Of a DNA stretch of 64,000 nt, positions 15,585-22,030 are shown in pieces; position 1 is the stretch's first letter; every line of letters starts with the position of its first letter. The stretch is from Nonomuraea thailandensis. GTDB lineage: Bacteria > Actinomycetota > Actinomycetes > Streptosporangiales > Streptosporangiaceae. The translations under genes and the position numbers were made by a program. The DNA is taken from NCBI RefSeq assembly GCF_024172165.1, contig NZ_JAMZEB010000002.1, positions 7,213,501-7,277,500 on the forward strand, given 5' to 3'. The notes below the pieces were generated by a model that saw nothing but the letters and a program-made list of their open reading frames with translations, did no database searches and was not told the DNA's origin.

Positions 15585-16871
15585 GATCCACTCGGCGCCG
15601 GCGCCGCAGTGGGCGAACGCCCAGGGCAGCAGCGCGGCGAGGTCGTCCTGGTGCCAGAACGGCCGGTGCGGCAGGCCCGGCGCGGGGTCGCGCAGGGTCA
15701 GGTCGTCGCCCCTGGTGAAGGCCGCCAGGCACAGCACCACGGGCGTCGTGACGCCGGCGCGCGGCAGCGTGGCCGCCACCCTCGCCAGGTCGCCCGGCAG
15801 GTGGTTCTCGTAGCCGTCGGTGACGACCATCACCAGGTCGGGACCGGTGCCGAGTGCGTCGAGCAGGGCGCCCGCCAGGTCGGCCGAGCCGGCGGGGGCC
15901 TGCGCCGTGCCGCCGGTCTCGATGACCGTGAGCCGCTCGCAGACCTCGGACAGCACCAGCCGCAGCGCCATGGCCTGCGACATGACCGCCCACTCGCGGT
16001 CGCCGTACCCGCGCATGGAGCCGGAGGCGTCCAGCACCAGTGCCACGTTCGCGGCCAGGCGCGGCAGGCCGCGCGTCGCCCGCGCCACGTACCGCGCCAG
16101 GGCGGGGCGCAGCTCGGCGGCCGGTCCGCCCCGGTACAGGTGCACCAGCGTCGCGGCGATGTCGCCCCGGTTGGTGGGGGTGACGATCGGCGGCTGCTCG
16201 GTGACCGGGTCGAGCGGCGCAGGCGGCTCCTGCGGGGCGAGCGCACCGTACGTGCCGGGGCCGTACAGCGCGCGCAGCCGCGTGATCGCCACCGCCGGGT
16301 CCTGGGTGAACCGCAGCAGACTCCTGCGCAGGTACGCCGAACCGGCGTCGCTCCCGGCGGCCGGCGGCGCGGGCTTGTCCGCGACTCCCTCGGAGACCAG
16401 CCGGGCGCAGGCGCGCGCGGTCGCCTTGCCGAGCGCGTGCTCCAAGCAGTCGGCCAGCGCCGGGCGGCGTGCCTCGATGAGCGCTGCGGCGTCCGGGTGC
16501 TCCAGCACGAAGGCGACGATCGCCCTGGTCGTGTGCTTGTGGTTGGCGCGCAGGCGCCGCAGCGCGAGCAGCGCCGTGATGGCGTACGCGGGCGGCAGGC
16601 CGAACATCAGCGCCCTGGTCACCTTGGCCAGGGTGGCGCGGGTGGCCTCGCCGAGGCCGTCCTGGGACGCGGCGAGCGTCTCCAGCAGCACCCGGGCGCG
16701 CTGCCATGGGAGCGCACCGGGCACCAGCGCGAGCAGCGCGTATCCCTCGGGGTCGCTCAGCCGGGCACTCCGGTGGAGCTCCGCGTCGTCCCAGACCGGC
16801 TCGCCGCCCCTGGAGAGCTCCAGCGGGACGTCATGAGTCCGGAAATGCGTGAGAAGAGCTGGGGTGTCCAC
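15543..16871 (-). CDS. vWA-domain protein with N-terminal helical-repeat region
   Basis: The 442-residue protein has an alpha-helical N-terminal region (residues ~1-200, several HEAT-like helix pairs such as AYAITALLALRRLRA) and a C-terminal vWA domain. The MIDAS metal site is intact: D281-A-S-G-S285 and D352 in VTDGYEN. Helical repeats followed by vWA recall TROVE/Ro60-type proteins, which bind small RNAs, but I cannot confirm that relation. GTG 16871 is the best start, though its ribosome site is weak. The last residues (ARRC) arise from the 26-bp duplication; without it the protein would end EGGR and its stop would overlap the next start. Confidence 0.78.
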   Translation of the reverse strand: MDTPALLTHFRTHDVPLELSRGGEPVWDDAELHRSARLSDPEGYALLALVPGALPWQRARVLLETLAASQDGLGEATRATLAKVTRALMFGLPPAYAITALLALRRLRANHKHTTRAIVAFVLEHPDAAALIEARRPALADCLEHALGKATARACARLVSEGVADKPAPPAAGSDAGSAYLRRSLLRFTQDPAVAITRLRALYGPGTYGALAPQEPPAPLDPVTEQPPIVTPTNRGDIAATLVHLYRGGPAAELRPALARYVARATRGLPRLAANVALVLDASGSMRGYGDREWAVMSQAMALRLVLSEVCERLTVIETGGTAQAPAGSADLAGALLDALGTGPDLVMVVTDGYENHLPGDLARVAATLPRAGVTTPVVLCLAAFTRGDDLTLRDPAPGLPHRPFWHQDDLAALLPWAFAHCGAGAEWIRTTMLTRLEARRC

Positions 16872-16965
16872 GGAATTCGAGTTTAAGAATGCCTCTCCGG
16901 AAATGACACCGATTTTTTGACCGGCTCAGCGCATTTCCCTTTCCCGATTCCCTGTCAAATGCATT

Positions 16966-17541
16966 TCACGGGGCGCCGAGCATCCGCACGGCGTAGTCGA
17001 TGGTGGCGGCCAGCCGCTCCGGGTGATGACCGGCGCGTTCGCGCACGCGCAGGCCGAGCACGGTGGTGAAGAGCAGGTCCACGGCGGCGTCGAGGTCGAG
17101 ATCCGGCGGGAGCTCGCCGGTGTCGCGGCCGCGGCGCAGCAACGATTCGAGGGCTTTCCTGGTGACCTCGAAGGCGGCCTCGGTCCGCCGCCGCACCTCC
17201 GGGTCGGCGGCGCCGAGCTCGGTGGCGGTGTTGACCACCAGGCAGCCGCGGCCGGTCTCCTCGCCGGCCATGCAGGTCAGCCAGTCGCGCAGCACCTCGC
17301 GGACGGGGCCCGGCCGCTCCAGCAGCTCTTCGGCCTGGGACGACTCGGTGGCCCGGTAGCGGTCGAGAGCACGCAGGAACAGCCCGCGCTTGTCATGGAA
17401 GGCGCGATAGAGGCTGCTCTGCTTGAGCTCCAGCTCGGCGCCCAGCTCGCGGACGCCGGTCGCGGTGTAACCGCGCCGCCAGAACAGCTCGGTCGCCCTG
17501 GCCACCACGTCCTGCTCGTCGAACTCTCTCGGTCGCGCCAT
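16966..17541 (-). CDS. TetR-family transcriptional repressor
   Basis: A 191-residue TetR protein: the N-terminal HTH covers roughly residues 10-50 (FWRRGYTATGVRELGAELELKQSSLYRAF), followed by an all-helical ligand-binding and dimerisation domain of the TetR_C_16-like type. It is divergently transcribed from an MFS exporter across 93 bp carrying two identical perfect palindromes. The standard reading is repression of itself and the exporter until a drug-like ligand binds. Confidence 0.9.
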   Translation of the reverse strand: MARPREFDEQDVVARATELFWRRGYTATGVRELGAELELKQSSLYRAFHDKRGLFLRALDRYRATESSQAEELLERPGPVREVLRDWLTCMAGEETGRGCLVVNTATELGAADPEVRRRTEAAFEVTRKALESLLRRGRDTGELPPDLDLDAAVDLLFTTVLGLRVRERAGHHPERLAATIDYAVRMLGAP

Positions 17542-17563
17542 GCCTGCACCCTACCCCAGTTGT

Positions 17564-17577
17564 GGAGCGATCGCTCC
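17564..17577. promoter_or_regulatory. TetR operator, site 1
   Basis: Perfect palindrome GGAGCGATCGCTCC on the tetR side of the divergent region. Flanking bases (TTGT before, CAT after) mirror those of site 2, so the two sites form a larger inverted repeat. Confidence 0.75.
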
Positions 17578-17601
17578 CATACTAGGGTGGGCCGCCATAC
17601 G

Positions 17602-17615
17602 GGAGCGATCGCTCC
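17602..17615. promoter_or_regulatory. TetR operator, site 2
   Basis: The same 14-bp palindrome, centred 38 bp from site 1 and 20 bases before the exporter ATG. It would overlap the exporter's transcription start region. Confidence 0.75.
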
Positions 17616-17634
17616 ACAATTCTGAGGAGATCTC

Positions 17635-18822
17635 ATGACGACGACTTCCGCGGCGGAACAGCGCGCGCCGGCGAGGAGCCACTGGCCGGCGGTGATCACG
17701 GTGACCGTGGCGACGTTCCTGGTGGTGACCGCCGAGCAACTGCCGATCGGGCTGCTGACGTCCGTCGGCTCCGCGCTGTCGGTGTCGGAGGGCACCGCCG
17801 GGCTGATGGTGACGCTGCCCAGCCTCGTCGCGGCCGTCGCGGCGCCGGTGGTCCCCGTGCTGGTCGGGCGGATGGACCGGCGGCTGCTGCTGATCGGGCT
17901 GGTCGCGGTGACCGCGCTCGCGGGGCTGGCCTCCGCCCTCGCGCCGAGCTACCCGCTGCTGCTCGCCGCCCGCGCGGTGGTCGGCGTGGCGATCGGCGGC
18001 TTCTGGGCCGTCGCCGGCGGGCTGGCCGTCCGGCTGGTGCCCGCGGCGCACGTGCCGCGGGCCACGGCGGTCATCTTCGGCGGCGTCGGGGCCGCGAACG
18101 TCTTCGGCGTGCCGATCGGCGCCGTGATCGGCGAGCTTGCCGGGTGGCGGGTGGCGTTCGGCGCGCTCGGCGGGCTGGGGCTCGTGGCGCTGGCCGCCCT
18201 GCTCGCCGTGCTGCCTCCGCTGACGGCCGAGCGGCCGGTCGCGCTCCGGCACCTCGCCGAGCAGCTCCGCAATCCGGGAGTGCGGGCCGGGGTGGTGGCG
18301 ACGTTCCTCATCGTGCTCGGCCACTTCGCCGCCTACACCTACGTCAGCCCGGTGCTGCAGGACCTGTCGGGCATCGGCGCGCAGCTCGTCGGGCCGCTCC
18401 TGTTCGGCTTCGGGCTCGCGGGGATCGCGGGCAACTTCGCGGCCGGCGTCGCGGTGGCGCGCCGACCGCACCGGACGGTGCTCGTCATCGTCACCGCCCT
18501 GGCGCTGACCGTGCTGCTCTTTCCCCTGGCGGGCACCGGGGCCGCCGGGGGGATCGTGCTGCTGGGCGTGTGGGGGCTGGCGTTCGGCGGGGTCTCGGTG
18601 AGCCTGCAGACGTGGATGATCAAGGCGGCGCCGCAGGCGGTCGAGGCGGCCTCCGCGCTGTGGGTGGCGGTGTTCAACCTCGCGATCGGGCTCGGCTCGC
18701 TGGCCGGGGGCGTGATCGTGAACGCCGTCGCGCTCCGGGGCGACCTGTGGGCCGCGGGCGGCCTGCTCGCACTGGCCGGGGTGGCGGTGTGGAGCGCCCG
18801 CCGCACCCCCGGCCTACGGTGA
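17635..18822 (+). CDS. MFS exporter, DHA1/AraJ-type
   Basis: The 395-residue protein has twelve hydrophobic segments and the inter-helix motif GRMDRR after the second. It opens with VITVTVATFLVVTAEQLPIGLL, typical of the DHA1 sugar/drug efflux branch (AraJ, SotB, YdhP relatives). It sits in the cytoplasmic membrane and should export a small toxic compound by proton antiport. GAGGAGAT precedes the ATG at 17635. Divergent tetR and twin operators indicate ligand-inducible expression. Substrate unknown. Confidence 0.87.
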   Translation: MTTTSAAEQRAPARSHWPAVITVTVATFLVVTAEQLPIGLLTSVGSALSVSEGTAGLMVTLPSLVAAVAAPVVPVLVGRMDRRLLLIGLVAVTALAGLASALAPSYPLLLAARAVVGVAIGGFWAVAGGLAVRLVPAAHVPRATAVIFGGVGAANVFGVPIGAVIGELAGWRVAFGALGGLGLVALAALLAVLPPLTAERPVALRHLAEQLRNPGVRAGVVATFLIVLGHFAAYTYVSPVLQDLSGIGAQLVGPLLFGFGLAGIAGNFAAGVAVARRPHRTVLVIVTALALTVLLFPLAGTGAAGGIVLLGVWGLAFGGVSVSLQTWMIKAAPQAVEAASALWVAVFNLAIGLGSLAGGVIVNAVALRGDLWAAGGLLALAGVAVWSARRTPGLR

Positions 18823-18839
18823 GCGACCCGTGAAACGCC

Positions 18840-18897
18840 TGCCCGCGATGCCCTGCCGGGCCGGTGAATGCCCGCGATGCCCGGCCGGCTCGCCGGT
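18840..18897. repeat. Degenerate 29-bp duplication
   Basis: Two units starting TGCCCGCGATGCCC at 18840 and 18869 share their first 13-14 bases and drift afterwards. They occupy the gap between the convergent exporter and endonuclease/phosphatase genes. Confidence 0.5.
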
Positions 18898-20090
18898 CAG
18901 GGGGTCCTGACGTCCAGCCAGACCAGGCGGTGGTCGGAGCTCGGGAACGGGAAGACGCCGGTCAGCCGTGACAGCGGGTCGGCCGCCGGAGGCCAGAACA
19001 CGCCACCGCCCACGGTCCTCAGCCGCCTGGCCGGCAGCACGTAGTCGGCGCGCAGGTTGCCGGGCGCGGTGTCGGCGAAGTCGGCCGTGTCGTGCTTCGG
19101 GTCGCCGGTGTGCGTGGCGTTCGCGCCGCCCTGCAGCGCCGCCGCCTCGGCCGCGCCCGCGCTCGACGGGGCGTTCCCGCCGTCGATCCGCGGGTGGTCG
19201 AGGAGCTGGTGGATGGCGCCCTGGTAGCTGTCGCCGTCGTTCGGGTCGGCGTTCTGGTCGCCGGCGATCACGAAGGCCGCCCCGGCGTCGAGCCCGCCGC
19301 GCCTGCCCCGGTCGTCGTAGAGGTAGCCGCCCCCGCCCGGCCGGGTGTAGTCGGCCCAGAGCCTGATCTCGTCGTGGTTGCGGCGGCCGTTGCGGTCCTC
19401 GGCGCCGTCGAACGTGGGCGGCGTCGGATGGCTGACCAGGAAGTGCACGGTACGGTGCCCGACGCGTACGGGCACGTCCCAGTGGCTCTTGGAGGACAGG
19501 CGCAGCACCCGCTGCTCCTCGGCCGAGTACCAGCCGGCGGGCATCGCGTTGCCCGGCATGTCCTTCCACAGGAAGTTCTGGAACGTGCGCACCCCGCGCA
19601 TGTCGATCGGGTACTTCGAGTAGACGACCATGCCGTACTGGCCGGGGAAGGCGCCGAACCCGAGCGCGTCGTCGCCGTAGCCGGCGGCGCCGGGCGTGCT
19701 CACCACGGCGCCGTCGTTGTTGAGGTCGAAGCCCGAGGCGACGCCGGTGTTGCTGGGGGCGGTGTAGCGGTACCGGTAGGTGATCGGCCGCGCGCCGCCC
19801 TGCCCGACCGACAGGTAGTTGTCCTGGAAGAGGCGGGCCGCCCGGCCCGCGGCGTCGTGGTCGAACTCGTTGATGAGCAGCACGTCCGGGCGGTTGCGCT
19901 GGACGATCTCGGCGATGACCTGGGCCTGGGTGTTGCCAGGGGTGGACAGGTCGCTCACGAGCTGCCCCTCGGCGGCCCGGTTGAGCGAGGCGTTGAAGGT
20001 GGCGAACCTGACCCGGCTCGTGGCGTCGGCGGGCAGCGGGGCGAGGATCGCCGCCGCCACCACGGCGGACAGGGCAAAGCGGAAGAACAT
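18897..20090 (-). CDS. Secreted endonuclease/exonuclease/phosphatase-fold protein
   Basis: The 397-residue protein starts with a signal peptide (MFFRFALSAVVAAAILAPLPADA) and then follows the EEP (DNase I-like) order: FATFNASLN, VLLINEFDHD with the metal-binding glutamate, GDQNADPNDG equivalent to GDFN, and the terminal SSDHRLV carrying the catalytic histidine. It is probably exported and cleaves phosphodiesters or phosphoesters outside the cell; nuclease, phosphatase and phytase-like activities are all possible. ATG 20090 has GGGAG at 5 bases. No linked gene explains its substrate. Confidence 0.82.
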   Translation of the reverse strand: MFFRFALSAVVAAAILAPLPADATSRVRFATFNASLNRAAEGQLVSDLSTPGNTQAQVIAEIVQRNRPDVLLINEFDHDAAGRAARLFQDNYLSVGQGGARPITYRYRYTAPSNTGVASGFDLNNDGAVVSTPGAAGYGDDALGFGAFPGQYGMVVYSKYPIDMRGVRTFQNFLWKDMPGNAMPAGWYSAEEQRVLRLSSKSHWDVPVRVGHRTVHFLVSHPTPPTFDGAEDRNGRRNHDEIRLWADYTRPGGGGYLYDDRGRRGGLDAGAAFVIAGDQNADPNDGDSYQGAIHQLLDHPRIDGGNAPSSAGAAEAAALQGGANATHTGDPKHDTADFADTAPGNLRADYVLPARRLRTVGGGVFWPPAADPLSRLTGVFPFPSSDHRLVWLDVRTP

Positions 20091-20172
20091 CGCGTCTCCC
20101 CTCGGATGGACCTGGGCCGGATCATGGCATCCCGAAGGGTGACGCACCACTACATCCGGGTGAAGTTTTCCC

Positions 20173-20694
20173 TCAGCCCGGCACCGCGTCGTCGAGCGCG
20201 GCCGTCGCCTGCGGCGCCACCCTGGCGGCCCAGGCCGCGACGACCTCCTCCAGGCGCGGCAGGTCGGACTCCAGCACCGCCAGGCCCGGCGTGGGCACGG
20301 TGGCACCCAGCTCGACCAGCAGCGGGCGCAGGTGCACCTCGACCGCCAGCGCGTGCTTGGCGTCCCCCATCACCAGCAGCGGCAGCGCCGCCCTGCCGGC
20401 CAGCGCCTGCGGCGGCAGCCGGTCGAGGAAGGCCTTGAGCAGGCCCGTGTAGGTGCCCTTGTAGGTGGGGCTGGCCACCACCAGCACGCTCGCCTCCGTC
20501 ACCAGCTCCAGCGCCACCTCCACGCCGGCGGACGCGCCGGGCGCCAGGAGGTGCGGACCGAGCGCCGCCAGGTCCACCACCTCGTGCGACTCCGTTCCGT
20601 TCAGCCTCCGCCCGATCGCGCGGGCCGCCTCGACGGCCACGGTCAGCGTTCTGGAGCCCTCGCGCGGGTTGCCCACCAGCGCGACGACACTCAT
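20173..20694 (-). CDS. NAD(P)H-dependent FMN reductase, SsuE/MsuE-type
   Basis: The 173-residue flavodoxin-like protein has the FMN phosphate loop GNPREGSRT near the start and SPTYKGTYTGLLKAFLD, which fits the SsuE/MsuE class. Such enzymes supply reduced FMN to two-component monooxygenases that desulfonate alkanesulfonates. No monooxygenase is encoded nearby. Its ATG overlaps the stop of the 44-residue gene by 4 bp, so it is the third gene of an operon headed by an ABC ATPase. Confidence 0.82.
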   Translation of the reverse strand: MSVVALVGNPREGSRTLTVAVEAARAIGRRLNGTESHEVVDLAALGPHLLAPGASAGVEVALELVTEASVLVVASPTYKGTYTGLLKAFLDRLPPQALAGRAALPLLVMGDAKHALAVEVHLRPLLVELGATVPTPGLAVLESDLPRLEEVVAAWAARVAPQATAALDDAVPG

Positions 20695-20825
20695 CGGGCC
20701 ACTCCCAGCTCGCCACGCACCCAGCGCTCCTCCGTCCGCTCGTCCGGCACCCAGTCCTCCTCCGCCTCGTCGTCGGGCAGGTCGTACCAGTGGATGTCAC
20801 CTTCGTACTCGCGCAGCCCAGCCAT
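20691..20825 (-). CDS. 44-residue acidic protein between ABC ATPase and FMN reductase
   Basis: This small gene starts with ATG at 20825, one base after the ATPase stop, and ends in an ATGA overlap with the FMN reductase start. The product begins MAGLREYEGDIHWYDLP and continues with an acid-rich segment (DDEAEEDWVPDERTEERW). It has no signal or membrane segment. The exact packing between two real genes, and codon use like its neighbours, argue that it is translated. I do not recognise the family; it may be a small adaptor or regulator of the ATPase or reductase. Confidence 0.6.
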   Translation of the reverse strand: MAGLREYEGDIHWYDLPDDEAEEDWVPDERTEERWVRGELGVAR

Positions 20826-20826
20826 C

Positions 20827-21576
20827 TCAGGCCGCCACCTTCCGTCCCCGCGCCGGCGCGATCTCCTCGCGCAGCAGCCGTCCCACGTGCCTGCGCGCGC
20901 TCCCCGTGCGGGAGCACACGTCCACGACTTCCCTGATCCGCCCCGGCCCCGAGGTCATCACGGCGACCCGCCGCCCCACCCGGACGGCCTCCTCGACGTC
21001 GTGCGTGACGAGGAGAACGGTTCTGCCGGTGCGTTCCCAGACCCGTACGAGCTCATCCCCCACCCATTCGCGAGTCCCCCGATCCAGCCCCGCGAACGGC
21101 TCGTCCAGCAGCAGCACCCCCGGCTCGAAGGCGAGGCTGCGGGCCAGCGCCACGAGCTCCCGCCTGCCGCCGGACAGCTCGTGCGGGTAGCACTCCTCGT
21201 ACCCCGACATCCCCACGATCGACAGCAGCTCACGCGCCCGCTCCCGCCTGGCCCCGGGCCTGCCCTCCAGCCCGAACGCCACGTTGCCGAGCGCGGTGCG
21301 CCACGGGAACAGGGTGTACTGCTGGACGACCACGCCCCGGTCCAGCGCGGGGCCGGCGACAGGGGCGCCGCCGATGCGGATCTCGCCGCGGGTCGGCTCG
21401 GTGAGGCCGGCGATGAGGGCGAAGAGCGTGGACTTGCCGCAGCCGCTGGGGCCGACGAGCGTGAGCAGCTCGCCCGGGCGCACGTCGAGGCTCAGGCCGG
21501 ACAGCGCGGTGAACGGCTCGTCGCCGTGGAACGTCTTGGTCACGTCCCTGATGCTGAGATGCGGGCCCTGGCTCAT
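20827..21576 (-). CDS. ABC transporter ATP-binding protein, nitrate/sulfonate/taurine class
   Basis: The 249-residue ATPase has Walker A GPSGCGKST, Q-loop QQYTLFPW, an ABC signature LSGGRRELVALAR, Walker B VLLLDEPFAGLD and the H-loop VTHDVEEA. FPW after the Q-loop is typical of SsuB/TauB/NrtD proteins. No permease or binding protein is adjacent, so it is an orphan component that may serve a system encoded elsewhere. The signature has R where Q is usual (LSGGR). It heads an operon with the 44-aa protein and FMN reductase, tying it to sulfonate metabolism. Confidence 0.83.
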   Translation of the reverse strand: MSQGPHLSIRDVTKTFHGDEPFTALSGLSLDVRPGELLTLVGPSGCGKSTLFALIAGLTEPTRGEIRIGGAPVAGPALDRGVVVQQYTLFPWRTALGNVAFGLEGRPGARRERARELLSIVGMSGYEECYPHELSGGRRELVALARSLAFEPGVLLLDEPFAGLDRGTREWVGDELVRVWERTGRTVLLVTHDVEEAVRVGRRVAVMTSGPGRIREVVDVCSRTGSARRHVGRLLREEIAPARGRKVAA

Positions 21577-21690
21577 GCGTACGAAGGTACGAGCCCCGGG
21601 GCCATAAGTCAACATTTCCTACATGATAACTAGAGAATTGGCCGATAGTCTCGACCCGTAGCGCCGCCGACCAGCCAAGGAGCGTTTCAG

Positions 21691-22020
21691 ATGATCTTCA
21701 TCACCGCGAAGTTCCGCGTCCTGCCCGAGCACGCCGACCGCTTCCCGGAGATCACCGCCGCCTTCACCGCGGCCACCCGCGCCGAGCCGGGCTGCCTGTG
21801 GTTCGACTGGTCCCGCAGCCTCGACGACCCGAACGAGTACGTCCTGGTCGAGGCGTTCAGGGACGGCGAGGCGGGCGGGGCCCACGTGCAGTCGGCCCAC
21901 TTCAAGCAGGCCCAGCAGGAGCTGCCGCCCTACCTCGCCGAGACGCCCCGCATCGTCAACACGACCATCGACCAGGACGACTGGTCCGAGCTCGGCGAGA
22001 TGGCCGTGCCGAAGGGCTGA
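21691..22020 (+). CDS. Antibiotic biosynthesis monooxygenase (ABM)-domain protein
   Basis: The 109-residue protein is a single ABM/YgiN-type ferredoxin-like domain: an opening MIFITAKFRVLPEHADRF, a central EPGCLWFDWSRS strand and the histidine-containing AHVQSAHFKQ helix. Members act as dimeric quinone-modifying monooxygenases or heme-degrading proteins, or have unknown roles. AAGGAG precedes the ATG. It stands alone, divergent from the ABC ATPase and convergent with the beta-galactosidase. Confidence 0.82.
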   Translation: MIFITAKFRVLPEHADRFPEITAAFTAATRAEPGCLWFDWSRSLDDPNEYVLVEAFRDGEAGGAHVQSAHFKQAQQELPPYLAETPRIVNTTIDQDDWSELGEMAVPKG

Positions 22021-22030
22021 CCCGCCCGGC

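Noticed and set aside
15520..16707. An overlapping +1 frame through the vWA gene
   Set aside because: It lacks the MIDAS motifs; only its last residues matter, as the likely ancestral end of the vWA protein before the 26-bp duplication.
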